Positions 7,704 to 17,302 of a stretch of 64,000 bases of DNA are shown here, piece by piece (the first letter of the stretch is position 1; each line of letters starts with the position of its first letter). The notes beneath the pieces are model-generated. The model saw only the letters and a list, made by a program, of their open reading frames with translations, was not told where the DNA came from and searched no databases. The stretch comes from Achromobacter agilis (lineage in GTDB: Bacteria > Pseudomonadota > Gammaproteobacteria > Burkholderiales > Burkholderiaceae_B). The stretch is taken from positions 1 to 64,000 of the forward strand of contig NZ_UFQB01000005.1 of NCBI RefSeq assembly GCF_900496965.1. Reading direction: 5' to 3'. Position numbers and translations under genes: made by a program.

Positions 7704-9128
7704 TCAGGCCGCGCCCGCGTTGCGCATGAAGCGCCATAGCGCGGGCGCTTCCGAATAGGCCACATTGAACCGCACCCACGGCGTATCGGCCTCGTCCGCC
7801 TCGAAGTAGGAGCCGGGCGCCAGCCAAATGCCGTCCTTGAGCGCCAGTTCCGCCAAGCCGTTGGCGCCGCGCTCGCGCCACTGCCCGCCCACCTTGGCCC
7901 ACAGGAACAGGCCGCCCTGCGGCCGTCCGTAGATCTCGAAACCGTGCTGCGCCATCTGCTGGGCCACGCCGGCATGGGCCGCCGCCAGCCGCTCGCGGGT
8001 GCGCGCGATGTGGGCGCGGTAGCGCCCTTCCCGGATGACCTGGTGCACGATGCGCTCCATGATCTCCGGCGACGTCAGGCCCACCGCCATCTTGGTGCGC
8101 GCGATGTCGCGGGTGAGATCCCGGTGCGCCACCACGTAGCCCACCCGCACCGACGGGCTGATGACTTTGGAATAGCCGCCCAGGTAAACCACCCGCCGGG
8201 TGCCGTCCAGGGCGGCCAGCATCGGGGTGACCCCGGGCGCCAGCTCGCGGGAGATGTCGTCCTCGATCACCCACAGGCCGTGGCGTTCCGCCGCCTGCAG
8301 GATGCGGAAGGCATTGGCCATGCCGATGCTGGCGCCCGACGGATTCTGCAGGGCAGTATTGACGAACAGGGCGCGGGGCCGGTGCCGGGCCACGGCGACG
8401 TCCAGCGCGTCGCAATCCAGCCCCTCCAGCGTGCGCGGCACGGCCACGGCGCGCAAGCCCGCCAGCCGCAGCATCTGCAGCAGATTGGCGTAGGCCGGCT
8501 GCTCCACCACCACGGTATCGCCCGGCCGCAGCAGCGTGCGGATCACCATGTCCAACCCGTGCGTCACGCCCTGGGTCAGCAGGACCTGCGACGCCTCGAC
8601 CTCCATGCCCTGCGCGCTGAGGCTGGCCGCGATGGTTTCGCGCAGCGGCGCATAGCCGTAGGGATGACCGTAATTCGCGATGCGCATGGCCGGCACCCGC
8701 CCCATGTGGCGCAGGGCCATGTGCAGCCCTTCCTCGTTCAGCCATTCGCCCGGCAGCCAGCCACAGCCCGATTTGATGGGGATGGAGTGGTCCGCGAAGA
8801 TGTCCGACAGCAGCCACCCGGCATTCAGGCGCGGCGGCTCCCAGGACAGCGGCTGGCGGGGACGCGCGGGCGCGTCCGGCGTGGCGACCCGGTAGCCCGC
8901 GCCCGGCCGCGCCGCCAGCCATCCCAGCGACACGAGCCGGCTGTAGGCGCTGGCCACGGTGAAGGTGCTGACGCCGTACTGGCGCGCGAACTCGCGCACC
9001 GACGGCAGGGACATGCCCGGGCGGAGCGTCTGCGCCTCGATGGCCTGCAGGATGGCGGCAACCAGCTGTTCGACCAGGGTCGGCGCGTGGCCGCGGGCAC
9101 GGTTGGGCTGGAAATCGATCACGGACAT
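7704..9128 (-). CDS. MocR/PdxR-type regulator (GntR HTH fused to aminotransferase domain)
   Basis: A 474-residue PLP-dependent transcription regulator. The GntR winged helix spans about 18-80. The fold-type I aminotransferase domain runs from about 110 to the end, with NPSG at 262-265, Asp290/Asp291 for the pyridine nitrogen, and the PLP lysine Lys321 in GGYSKVIS. It faces the transaminase/mmsA pair, and a palindromic operator lies immediately before its start. Known MocR proteins of this arrangement (PdxR, GabR, TauR and others) control the divergent amine-catabolism genes. The effector is likely the transaminase substrate bound to PLP, which is inference. Confidence 0.9.
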   Translation of the reverse strand: MSVIDFQPNRARGHAPTLVEQLVAAILQAIEAQTLRPGMSLPSVREFARQYGVSTFTVASAYSRLVSLGWLAARPGAGYRVATPDAPARPRQPLSWEPPRLNAGWLLSDIFADHSIPIKSGCGWLPGEWLNEEGLHMALRHMGRVPAMRIANYGHPYGYAPLRETIAASLSAQGMEVEASQVLLTQGVTHGLDMVIRTLLRPGDTVVVEQPAYANLLQMLRLAGLRAVAVPRTLEGLDCDALDVAVARHRPRALFVNTALQNPSGASIGMANAFRILQAAERHGLWVIEDDISRELAPGVTPMLAALDGTRRVVYLGGYSKVISPSVRVGYVVAHRDLTRDIARTKMAVGLTSPEIMERIVHQVIREGRYRAHIARTRERLAAAHAGVAQQMAQHGFEIYGRPQGGLFLWAKVGGQWRERGANGLAELALKDGIWLAPGSYFEADEADTPWVRFNVAYSEAPALWRFMRNAGAA

Positions 9129-9130
9129 AT

Positions 9131-9161
9131 CTGTACAGTTGTGTTGCCTGCAACTATACAG
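9131..9161. promoter_or_regulatory. Palindromic operator for the MocR regulator
   Basis: CTGTACAGTTG (9131-9141) and CAACTATACAG (9151-9161) are inverted repeats with one mismatch in 11 and a 9-base spacer. The repeat starts three bases before the regulator's ATG and lies within the only divergent promoter region, so autoregulation and control of the transaminase are both plausible. Confidence 0.55.
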
Positions 9162-9282
9162 TTAGCGGCATTTGCGCGGATCGTATATTTGCATTCCCCT
9201 CCGGACGCACCAGAATCGTTTGCATGCCGCTGGCTGCGCGATTGTCGCGCCGGCCCGGCGCCTGCCCTACCCTGGAGCCGCC

Positions 9283-10608
9283 ATGAACGCCCCCGCCGCC
9301 TTGCCCGATCTGTCCCACCTCTGGATGCCTTTCACTGCCAACAAGCAGTTCAAGGCCCAGCCGCGCATGCTGGCCACGGCCAAAGGCATGTACTACACCT
9401 CGACCGACGGGCGCCAGGTCCTGGACGGCACCGCCGGCCTGTGGTGCGTCAACGCCGGCCACGGCCGCGAGGAAATCGTCGCCGCGATCGCCAATCAGGC
9501 GGGCACCCTGGATTACGCCCCCGGCTTCCAGCTGGGCCACCCGCTGGCCTTCGAAGCCGCCACGGCCGTCGCGGGCATGATGCCCCAGGGGCTGGACCGC
9601 GTCTTCTTCACGAATTCGGGCTCCGAGTCCGTCGATACGTCCCTGAAAATCGCCCTGGCCTATCACCGCGCCCGCGGCGAAGGCCAGCGCACCCGCCTGA
9701 TCGGCCGCGAGCGCGGCTACCACGGCGTGGGCTTCGGCGGCATCTCGGTCGGCGGCATCTCGACCAACCGCAAGACCTTCTCCGGCGCGCTGCTGCCCGC
9801 CGTGGACCACCTGCCGCACACGCACAATATCGAGCAGAACGCCTATTCCAAGGGCCAGCCCGCCTGGGGCGCCCACCTGGCCGACGAGCTCGAGCGCATC
9901 ATCGCCCTGCACGACGCGTCCACCATTGCCGCGGTGATCGTCGAGCCCATGGCGGGCTCCACCGGCGTGCTGATCCCGCCCAAGGGCTACCTGGAAAAGC
10001 TGCGCGAAATCACCTCCAAGCACGGCATCCTGCTGATTTTCGACGAAGTCATCACCGCCTACGGCCGCCTGGGCGCCGCCACGGCCTCCGAATTCTTCGG
10101 CGTGACGCCGGACATCATCGCCATGGCCAAGGGCGTCAGCAACGCCGCCGTGCCGGCCGGCGCGGTCGCCGTCAAGCGCGAGGTGCATGACGCCATCGTC
10201 AACGGCCCGGCCGGCGGCATCGAGTTCTTCCACGGCTACACCTATTCGGCGCACCCGCTCGCGGCCGCCGCCATCCTGGCCACGCTGGACATCTACCGCC
10301 GCGAAGACCTGTTCGGCCGCGCCCGCAAGCTGTCTGGCGCCTTCCAGGACGCCGCCCACTCCCTGAAGGGCGCCCCGCACGTGATCGACGTGCGCAACCT
10401 GGGCCTGGTCAGCGGCATCGAACTGGCGCCGCGCGCCGGCGCGCCCGGCGCCCGCGCCGCCGAGGTCTTCCAGAAGTGCTTCGACAGCGGCCTGATGGTG
10501 CGCTACACCGGCGACATCATCGCCGTCTCGCCCCCGCTGATCATCGACGAAGCCCAGATCGGGCAGATCTTCGAACAGATCGGCAAGGTCCTGAAGGAAG
10601 TGGCATGA
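9283..10608 (+). CDS. Omega-amino acid (beta-alanine) : pyruvate aminotransferase, class III
   Basis: PLP enzyme of 441 residues that moves the terminal amino group of beta-alanine or similar omega-amino acids to pyruvate, yielding a semialdehyde. NSGSES at 111-116 binds the cofactor phosphate, Asp254 (in FDEV) contacts the ring, and Lys283 (AMAKGVSN) forms the Schiff base. The ATG at 9283 begins the conserved region. Its stop overlaps the next start (ATGA), so it is translationally coupled to methylmalonate-semialdehyde dehydrogenase, which would take malonic semialdehyde to acetyl-CoA. The [13 protein letters not shown]-terminus is typical of the beta-alanine:pyruvate class. Confidence 0.92.
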   Translation: MNAPAALPDLSHLWMPFTANKQFKAQPRMLATAKGMYYTSTDGRQVLDGTAGLWCVNAGHGREEIVAAIANQAGTLDYAPGFQLGHPLAFEAATAVAGMMPQGLDRVFFTNSGSESVDTSLKIALAYHRARGEGQRTRLIGRERGYHGVGFGGISVGGISTNRKTFSGALLPAVDHLPHTHNIEQNAYSKGQPAWGAHLADELERIIALHDASTIAAVIVEPMAGSTGVLIPPKGYLEKLREITSKHGILLIFDEVITAYGRLGAATASEFFGVTPDIIAMAKGVSNAAVPAGAVAVKREVHDAIVNGPAGGIEFFHGYTYSAHPLAAAAILATLDIYRREDLFGRARKLSGAFQDAAHSLKGAPHVIDVRNLGLVSGIELAPRAGAPGARAAEVFQKCFDSGLMVRYTGDIIAVSPPLIIDEAQIGQIFEQIGKVLKEVA

Positions 10609-12098
10609 AGACGATCCCGCATTTCATCAACGGCCAGCGTTACGACGGTAGCAGCAGCCGCTACGCCGATGGCTTCAACCCCGCCACCGGCGAAGTCACC
10701 GCGTCGATCCCGCTGGCGTCCAATGACGATGTGGCGCTTGCCGTGGCCGCCGCCAAGGCCGCCTTTCCTGCCTGGTCCGAAACCCCCGCGCTCAAGCGCG
10801 CCCGCATCCTGTTCAACTTCAAGGCGCTGCTCGACAAGCACCAGGACGAACTGGCCGAGCTGATCACCCGCGAACACGGCAAGGTCTTCTCCGACGCCAA
10901 GGGCGAAGTCACGCGCGGCATCGAGATCGTCGAATTCGCCTGCGGCATCCCCCAGTTGCTCAAGGGCCAATACACCGACCAGATCGGCGGCGGCATCGAC
11001 AACTGGAGCATGCGCCAGGCCCTGGGCGTCGTGGCCGGCATCACGCCGTTCAACTTCCCCATGATGGTGCCGTGCTGGATGTTCCCCGTGGCAATCGCCT
11101 GCGGCAACACCTTCGTGCTCAAACCCTCCGAACGCGACCCGTCGGCATCGCTGCGCCTGGCCGAACTGCTGACCGAGGCAGGCCTTCCCCCCGGGGTCTT
11201 CAACGTCGTGCACGGCGATAAGCAGGCCGTGGACGCGCTCATTGCGCACCAGGACGTGGAAGCCCTGTCGTTCGTCGGCTCCACGCCCATCGCCGAATAC
11301 ATCTACGCGGAAGGCACCCGCCGCGGCAAGCGCGTGCAAGCGCTGGGCGGTGCCAAGAACCACCTCGTCGTCATGCCCGACGCCGACCTGGACCAGGTCA
11401 CCGACGCGCTGATGGGCGCGGCCTACGGCTCTGCCGGCGAGCGCTGCATGGCCATCTCGGTCGCCGTGGCGGTGGGCGACGTGGCCGACCAGCTGATCGA
11501 ACGCCTGACGCCGCGCGTGAAGTCGCTGATCGTGAAGGACGGCATGCAATCGGACGCCGAAATGGGCCCGCTGGTGACCGCGCAGCATCGCACCAAGGTC
11601 ATGGGTTACATCGAGGACGGCATCGCCGCCGGCGCCGATCTGGTGGTGGACGGCCGCGGCCTGAGCGTGGCCGGCAACGAACGCGGCTTCTTCCTGGGCG
11701 GCACGTTGTTCGACAACGTGAAGCCGTCCATGAACATCTACCGCGAAGAAATCTTCGGGCCGGTGCTGTGCATCGTGCGCGTGCCGGATTTCGCCACCGC
11801 GGTGGATCTGATCAACGCCCACGAATTCGGCAACGGCGTGGCCTGCTTCACGTCCGACGGCGGCGTGGCGCGTGCCTTCGCCCGCCAGATCAAGGTGGGC
11901 ATGGTCGGCATCAACGTGCCGATCCCCGTGCCCATGGCCTGGCACTCCTTCGGCGGCTGGAAGCGTTCGCTGTTCGGCGACCACCACGCCTACGGCGAAG
12001 AAGGCATCCGCTTCTATTCGCGCTACAAGAGCGTGATGCAGCGCTGGCCGGACAGCATCGCCAAGGGCGCCGAATTCACGATGCCTGTGGCTAAATGA
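10605..12098 (+). CDS. mmsA: CoA-acylating methylmalonate-semialdehyde dehydrogenase
   Basis: A 497-residue aldehyde dehydrogenase that converts malonic or methylmalonic semialdehyde to acetyl- or propionyl-CoA with CO2 release. The nucleophile Cys281 lies in [10 protein letters not shown], where the family has GERCMA rather than the usual GQxC. The N-terminus HFINGQ and the segment [10 protein letters not shown] are typical. The start overlaps the transaminase stop by four bases. Together with the transaminase it gives a two-step route from beta-alanine to acetyl-CoA. A repeat-like hairpin region follows its stop. Confidence 0.95.
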   Translation: MKTIPHFINGQRYDGSSSRYADGFNPATGEVTASIPLASNDDVALAVAAAKAAFPAWSETPALKRARILFNFKALLDKHQDELAELITREHGKVFSDAKGEVTRGIEIVEFACGIPQLLKGQYTDQIGGGIDNWSMRQALGVVAGITPFNFPMMVPCWMFPVAIACGNTFVLKPSERDPSASLRLAELLTEAGLPPGVFNVVHGDKQAVDALIAHQDVEALSFVGSTPIAEYIYAEGTRRGKRVQALGGAKNHLVVMPDADLDQVTDALMGAAYGSAGERCMAISVAVAVGDVADQLIERLTPRVKSLIVKDGMQSDAEMGPLVTAQHRTKVMGYIEDGIAAGADLVVDGRGLSVAGNERGFFLGGTLFDNVKPSMNIYREEIFGPVLCIVRVPDFATAVDLINAHEFGNGVACFTSDGGVARAFARQIKVGMVGINVPIPVPMAWHSFGGWKRSLFGDHHAYGEEGIRFYSRYKSVMQRWPDSIAKGAEFTMPVAK

Positions 12099-12100
12099 GG

Positions 12101-12190
12101 CCCCCCCCGAAGCGCTGCGCGCCTCCCCCCAGGGGGCGTCGCTGCGGACCGGCGGAGCCGGATCCGCGCGACCCGGCTTGGGGGAGGTTT
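12101..12190. repeat. GC-rich intergenic hairpin element
   Basis: Starts with a C8 run. A C6/G5 hairpin (about 12125-12140) and a second stem built from GGACCGGC and GCCGGATCC (about 12147-12167) follow. This form, immediately after a stop codon, resembles the dispersed intergenic elements of Bordetella and Achromobacter and may also act as a terminator. Only one copy is present here, so the repeat status rests on memory of related genomes. Confidence 0.4.
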
Positions 12191-12279
12191 TGCCGGTTTG
12201 GGGCGATCTGCTTGTAGTAGTGCGATGGGCGCGGGGTGATACCCGCGCCTTTTTACATTGGGACGACTGGGAAAATCTG

Positions 12280-13788
12280 ATGCGCATCGGAATAGGCGGG
12301 TTTCAGCATGAGACCAATACGTTCGCGCCGTCGCGCGCCGCTTGGGAGGATTTCGCCGAGAAAGGCGGGGGCTGGCCCAGGCTGGTCAGCGGACCCGCGA
12401 TGTTCCAGGCGGTGGCGGGCGCCAACATCCCGGTAGCGGGATTCATTGAGGCGATGGGCCGGCATACGCTGCTGCCGACCACCTGGGCCGCGGCCAGCCC
12501 CTCGGGCCACGTTACGCGCGACGCATTCGAACGCATCAGCGCCATGATTCTGCAGGGCCTGTCCCTGGCCGCTCCGCTGGACGGTGTCTATCTGGATTTG
12601 CACGGCGCGATGGTGACCGAGCATCTGGACGACGGCGAAGGCGAGCTGCTGCGCCGCGTGCGCGAGCTGGTGGGCCCGGACGTGCCCATCGTGGCCAGCC
12701 TGGACCTGCATGCCAATGTTACTCGCGCCATGGTGCGCTATGCCGACGCGCTGGTCTGCTATCGCACCTATCCTCATATCGACATGGCCGAGACCGGCCA
12801 GCGCGCCGCCGAATTGCTGTCGCAACGGCTGGCGGGGATGCCCCGCCCCCACGTAGCGCTACGCTCGCTGCCCTACCTAATTTCGCTGTGCTGGCAGTCC
12901 ACTGACATTGAGCCCTCGCGCAGCCTGTACGCGCTGGTAGGTGAAATCGAAGCGCGCGGCGCCACCAGCCTGTCTTTTGCCACGGGGTTCCCCGCGGCCG
13001 ACTTCCCCGAATGCGCGCCGACGGTGTGGGCCTACGGCGCCAGCCAGGCCGATGCCGACGCCGCGGCCGACGAAATGACGCGCGCCGTATTGGATGTGGA
13101 ACGCGACTTCGGCGGCAAACTCTATACGCCGGACGAAGCGGTTGAAGAAGCCATGCGGCTTGCGCGAGACGCCAGCAAACCCGTGGTTATCGCGGACGCG
13201 CAGGACAACCCGGGAGCGGGCGGCAGTTCCGACACCACCGGCGTGTTGCGCGCGCTGATCCGCCACGATGCGCGCGATGCGTCTATTGGTCTGATTGTGG
13301 ATCCGGAGGCCGCTCTGGCCGCCCATCGCGCGGGCGTTGGCAAGAAGGTCCGGATTGCACTGGGTGGACATTCGGGTATTCCCGACGATGAACCGCTGGA
13401 CACCGAATTCATTGTCGAGAAAACTTCAGATGGGCGTTTCGATACGCACGGCGCGTTCTACCGCGGATTCCACATGGACCTGGGCCCCAGCGCCTGCCTG
13501 CGCATCGGCGGCGTACGCATCATCGTCGCCTCCAACAAGGTGCAGATGGCGGACCAGGAAATGTTCCGTTTCGCGGGCGTGGAGCCGCGGCGCGCGGCCA
13601 TCCTGGTGGTCAAGAGTTCCGCGCACTTCCGCGCGGACTTCTCCCCGATCGCGCAGACGATCCTGGTGTGCGCGGCCCCTGGTTCCATGCTGATGGATGC
13701 GGCAAAACAACCATGGACACGGTTGCGTCCGGGCATCAGAATGGCGCCTTGCGGACCGGTCTTTACCGGCCGGTCGGCTACTGCCTGA
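12280..13788 (+). CDS. M81 family metallopeptidase (MlrC-like), copy 1
   Basis: A 502-residue member of the family that includes MlrC, which cleaves linearised microcystin and its tetrapeptide. Visible marks: HETNTF near residue 10, LDLHGAM and SLDLHANV (candidate zinc Asp/His ligands), CYRTYPHIDM, and a C-terminal domain with DAQDNPGAGGSSDTTG. The ATG at 12280 opens the conserved region. It is the first gene of a run that continues into a peptide-type ABC importer, an amidase and a second M81 protein, which suggests uptake and degradation of a modified or cyclic peptide. The substrate is unknown. Confidence 0.85.
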   Translation: MRIGIGGFQHETNTFAPSRAAWEDFAEKGGGWPRLVSGPAMFQAVAGANIPVAGFIEAMGRHTLLPTTWAAASPSGHVTRDAFERISAMILQGLSLAAPLDGVYLDLHGAMVTEHLDDGEGELLRRVRELVGPDVPIVASLDLHANVTRAMVRYADALVCYRTYPHIDMAETGQRAAELLSQRLAGMPRPHVALRSLPYLISLCWQSTDIEPSRSLYALVGEIEARGATSLSFATGFPAADFPECAPTVWAYGASQADADAAADEMTRAVLDVERDFGGKLYTPDEAVEEAMRLARDASKPVVIADAQDNPGAGGSSDTTGVLRALIRHDARDASIGLIVDPEAALAAHRAGVGKKVRIALGGHSGIPDDEPLDTEFIVEKTSDGRFDTHGAFYRGFHMDLGPSACLRIGGVRIIVASNKVQMADQEMFRFAGVEPRRAAILVVKSSAHFRADFSPIAQTILVCAAPGSMLMDAAKQPWTRLRPGIRMAPCGPVFTGRSATA

Positions 13789-13868
13789 ACCTCGCACGCC
13801 GCCTCGCGCGGCGGGTTAACGACGCAGCGACGCATTGCGCCGCTCATTACGCATCAAGGGGAAGATTC

Positions 13869-15434
13869 ATGCTGAAGTTCGTCCGAGCCGCCGCCTTGGC
13901 GGGCGCGACCCTCATGATGGCTCACGGCGCCTACGCCGAGACCGTCATAAAAACGGTGATGCACTCGCCTTTGCGCCTGACCGATCCGCATGCCACCACT
14001 GCGTACATCACGACGTGGCACGGCTACATGATCTACGACACCCTGCTGGCCACCGACGCCGACAACAAGATCCAGCCGCAGATGCTGGAAAAATGGGAAG
14101 TCTCGCCCGACGGCAAGACCTACACCATGACGTTGCGCGACGGCCAGAAATGGCATGACGGCAAACCGGTCACCTCGGAAGACTGCGTGGCCTCGATCAA
14201 GCGCTGGGCCGCCGGCGACGGCATGGGCCGCACGCTGATGAAGTTCACCGACAAGATCGAAGTCATCGACGACAAGAATTTCCGCATCGTCATGAAGGAG
14301 CCCACCGACCTGGCGCTGCGCGCCTTGTCCAAGCCCACCGGCACCGCGCCCTTCATGATGCCCAAGCGCATCGCCGACCTGGCCATCGGCCAACCCATCA
14401 CCGACATGACGGGCTCGGGTCCGTTCAAGGTCATCGAATTCAAACCGGGCGTGAAGACGGTGTACGCCAAGAACGCCGACTACGTGCCGCGCAAGGAACC
14501 CGCCAGCGGCCTGGCCGGCGGCAAGGTCGTCAACGTCGACAAGGTCGAATGGGACGTCATGCCCGACGCCCTGACCACCGCCAACGCGCTGCTGGGCGGC
14601 GAAATCGACTTCGTCGAGCAGTTCCCGTACGACCTGCTGCCCATGATCGAAGGCAATAAAGACCTGAAGGAAGAGTCGCTCAGCCCGGTCGGCTACTTCA
14701 CGATGTACCGCTTCAACTTCAAGTACCCGCCCTTCAACAACAAGAAGATCCGCCAGGCCGCGATGTACGCGATCGGCCAGGAAGACGTGATGAAGGCGCT
14801 GGTCGGCAATCCCAAGTACTGGAAGACCTGCGCGTCGCTGTGGGGCTGCGGCACGCCGCTGGAAAGCGACATCGGCAAGGATATGATCGTGCCGTCCAAC
14901 ATCGAGAAGGCGAAGGCCCTTCTGAAGGAAGCGGGTTACGACAACACCCCCATCCTGGTCATGCATGCGACCGACGTGGGCACCTTGTCGGCCCAGCCGG
15001 TCGTGATGGCCCAGGCGCTGCGCAAGGCCGGCTTCAACGTCAACCTGGCGGCGATGGACTGGCAGAGCGTGGCCACCCGCCGCGCCTCGAAGGCCGCGCC
15101 CGCGGAAGGCGGCTGGAACGTCCACAACACCAACTGGTACGCCACGGACGTGATGGATCCGGTCCGCTCCGCGCCCGCTGCCGCCAACGGCGACAACGCC
15201 TGGTTCGGCTGGCCCGACTTCCCGCAGATCGAGGAATTGCGCACGAAGATGGCGCTGACCTCCGACCCCGCGGAACAGAAGAAAATCGCCGAAGAAGTGC
15301 AGCGCATCGGCATCGACGAAGGCCTGTACGTGCCGCTGGGCCAGATGTCCGTGCCCACGGTGTATTCGGCCAAGCTCTCGGGCCTGGTGCATGCGCCGGT
15401 CTTTGCATTCTGGAACGTCAAGAAAGCCCCTTGA
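13869..15434 (+). CDS. Periplasmic substrate-binding protein of a Dpp/Opp-type ABC importer
   Basis: A 521-residue extracellular solute-binding protein, family 5. The signal peptide covers about 1-24 (hydrophobic core, cleavage after AYA). The start at 13869 follows AAGGGG. The mature part has the family pattern of long N- and C-lobes, and the region near LRDGQKWHDGKPVT is characteristic. It delivers peptides or related molecules to the two permeases encoded directly downstream. It lies between M81 copy 1 and the permeases in one transcription direction. The ligand cannot be read; opines, glutathione and nickel-type ligands also occur in the family. Confidence 0.92.
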   Translation: MLKFVRAAALAGATLMMAHGAYAETVIKTVMHSPLRLTDPHATTAYITTWHGYMIYDTLLATDADNKIQPQMLEKWEVSPDGKTYTMTLRDGQKWHDGKPVTSEDCVASIKRWAAGDGMGRTLMKFTDKIEVIDDKNFRIVMKEPTDLALRALSKPTGTAPFMMPKRIADLAIGQPITDMTGSGPFKVIEFKPGVKTVYAKNADYVPRKEPASGLAGGKVVNVDKVEWDVMPDALTTANALLGGEIDFVEQFPYDLLPMIEGNKDLKEESLSPVGYFTMYRFNFKYPPFNNKKIRQAAMYAIGQEDVMKALVGNPKYWKTCASLWGCGTPLESDIGKDMIVPSNIEKAKALLKEAGYDNTPILVMHATDVGTLSAQPVVMAQALRKAGFNVNLAAMDWQSVATRRASKAAPAEGGWNVHNTNWYATDVMDPVRSAPAAANGDNAWFGWPDFPQIEELRTKMALTSDPAEQKKIAEEVQRIGIDEGLYVPLGQMSVPTVYSAKLSGLVHAPVFAFWNVKKAP

Positions 15435-15460
15435 CGGGCACGTAGTACAGGGGGAATTAC

Positions 15461-16402
15461 ATGCTGGCATTTGTCTCACGCCGGCTCCTCGCGACCATCC
15501 CCGTTCTGGTGATGGTCGCGGTGGTGGTCTTCGCGATATTGCGTTTCAGCCCGGGAGATCCGGCCATCATCATGGCGGGCGACGGCGCCACGCCTGACCG
15601 TATCGAACAAATACGGCAGACGATGGGCCTGGACCAGCCGGTCATCAAACAATTCTTCATCTGGGGCACCCGGCTCCTGCAGGGCGACCTGGGCACTTCG
15701 CTGATGTCCGGCGTGCCCGTCACGAAACTCATCGGGCAGCGCCTGGAACCCTCATTGGGCCTGGCGGTCCTGACCCTGGTCTTCACCCTGCTCGTCGCCA
15801 TTCCGCTGGGCGTGCTGGCGGCATGGCGCCAGGGCAAGCTGCTGGACCGCGCGGTGATGGGCTTTTCGGTGCTGGGCTTCTCCGTGCCGGTGTTCGTCAC
15901 GGGCTATCTGCTCATCTGGCTCTTCGCGATCAAGCTGGGCTGGTTCAACGTGCAGGGCTACACGCCGCTGGCGAACGGCTTCTGGCCGTTCCTGCACCGG
16001 CTCATCCTGCCGTCGCTGGCCCTGTCCACGGTCTATGTGGCGCTGATCGCGCGCATCACGCGCACCAGCGTGATCGAAGTCATGGGAGAGGATTTCATCC
16101 GGACCGCCCGCTCCAAGGGCCTGGGCGAAACCGGCGTGCTGCTGGGGCATGCCCTGCGCAACGCCGCCGTGCCCATCGCCACCGTCGTGGGCCTGGGCAT
16201 CGCGCTGCTGATCAGCGGCGTCGTCGTGACCGAATCGGTCTTCAACATCCCCGGCCTGGGCCGGCTGGTGGTGGAAGCCGTCCTCGCCCGCGATTATCCG
16301 GTCATCCAGGGCCTGACGCTCTTCTTCGCGTTCGTCTACGTGTTCATCAATCTGGTTGTCGATTGCGCCTACACGGTGTTCGACCCGAGGATCAGGTACT
16401 AG
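15461..16402 (+). CDS. ABC importer permease, DppB type
   Basis: A 313-residue inner-membrane permease with about six transmembrane helices. The N-terminus ML(A)FVSRRLLATIPVL is typical of DppB/OppB/GsiC. The EAA-type cytoplasmic loop appears around DFIRTARSKGLGETGVLLGHALRNA, where it contacts the ATPase. It starts 26 bases after the binding-protein stop with a GGGGGAA ribosome site. It pairs with the DppC-type permease encoded next to form the channel. Confidence 0.93.
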   Translation: MLAFVSRRLLATIPVLVMVAVVVFAILRFSPGDPAIIMAGDGATPDRIEQIRQTMGLDQPVIKQFFIWGTRLLQGDLGTSLMSGVPVTKLIGQRLEPSLGLAVLTLVFTLLVAIPLGVLAAWRQGKLLDRAVMGFSVLGFSVPVFVTGYLLIWLFAIKLGWFNVQGYTPLANGFWPFLHRLILPSLALSTVYVALIARITRTSVIEVMGEDFIRTARSKGLGETGVLLGHALRNAAVPIATVVGLGIALLISGVVVTESVFNIPGLGRLVVEAVLARDYPVIQGLTLFFAFVYVFINLVVDCAYTVFDPRIRY

Positions 16403-16411
16403 GGGCCCACC

Positions 16412-17302
16412 ATGCAAACGCCAACCGATGTCGCCGATCTTCCCGGAGGCGGCAATCCCCAAGTCACGGCCTGGCGGCAGGTCCGCCAGGGGCTCAAGAG
16501 CTGGCCGGTCATGCTGGCGCTGGTGGTGCTGGCGGCGATCGTCGTCACCGCCCTGTTCGCGCCCCTGCTGGGCACCGTCGACCCGACGCTCATCAACCCC
16601 GGCTCCCGCCTGAAGCCGCCCTTCTCCGATTACCTGTTCGGCACCGATGCCTTCGGCCGCGACGTCTGGTCGCGCGTGGCCTACGGCGCCCGCGTCTCGC
16701 TCATCGCGGGCCTGGGCGCGGCGGTCGTCAGCGTGGTCATCGGGCTGGTCATCGGCGTGATCGCGGGCTGGTTCCGCTCGCTGGACGGGCTGATCATGCG
16801 CACCATGGACGCCATCATGGCGATCCCCGGCATCCTGCTGGCGATCGCCCTGGTGTCCGTCACGGGCGCCAGCCTCATGACCGTGCTGGTCGCCATCACC
16901 ATCCCGGAAATCCCCCGGGTGGTGCGGCTGGTGCGAGGTCAGATCCTGACCGTGCGCGGCGAACCCTACGTCGAAGCCGCGCTGGCGCTGGGCACGCCGC
17001 TGCCGCTGCTGCTGTGGCGCCACATGGTGCCCAGCACGATCGCGCCGCTGACCGTGCAGGGCACCTATGTCTTCGCGTCCGCGATGCTGACCGAGGCCAT
17101 CCTGAGCTTCCTGGGCGCGGGCATCCCGCCCGAGATCGCCTCCTGGGGCAACATCATGTCCGAAGGACGCATGTATTTCCGCATGCTGCCCGGGCTGATT
17201 CTCTTTCCCGGCCTGTTCCTGTCGCTGACCGTGCTCAGCGTGAACATTCTGGGAGACGCCCTGCGCGATGCGCTGGACCCGAAAATGGTGCGCAGGATCT
17301 GA
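16412..17302 (+). CDS. ABC importer permease, DppC type
   Basis: A 296-residue permease with a cytoplasmic N-terminus and six predicted helices. FGTDAFGRDVWSRVAYGARVSL is the usual DppC entry segment (GTDxxGRDxxSR). The EAA loop follows at about PYVEAALALGTPLPLLLWRHMVP. The stop TGA overlaps the ATG of the ATPase gene by one base, so the two are translationally coupled. It works with the preceding DppB-type subunit. Confidence 0.93.
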   Translation: MQTPTDVADLPGGGNPQVTAWRQVRQGLKSWPVMLALVVLAAIVVTALFAPLLGTVDPTLINPGSRLKPPFSDYLFGTDAFGRDVWSRVAYGARVSLIAGLGAAVVSVVIGLVIGVIAGWFRSLDGLIMRTMDAIMAIPGILLAIALVSVTGASLMTVLVAITIPEIPRVVRLVRGQILTVRGEPYVEAALALGTPLPLLLWRHMVPSTIAPLTVQGTYVFASAMLTEAILSFLGAGIPPEIASWGNIMSEGRMYFRMLPGLILFPGLFLSLTVLSVNILGDALRDALDPKMVRRI

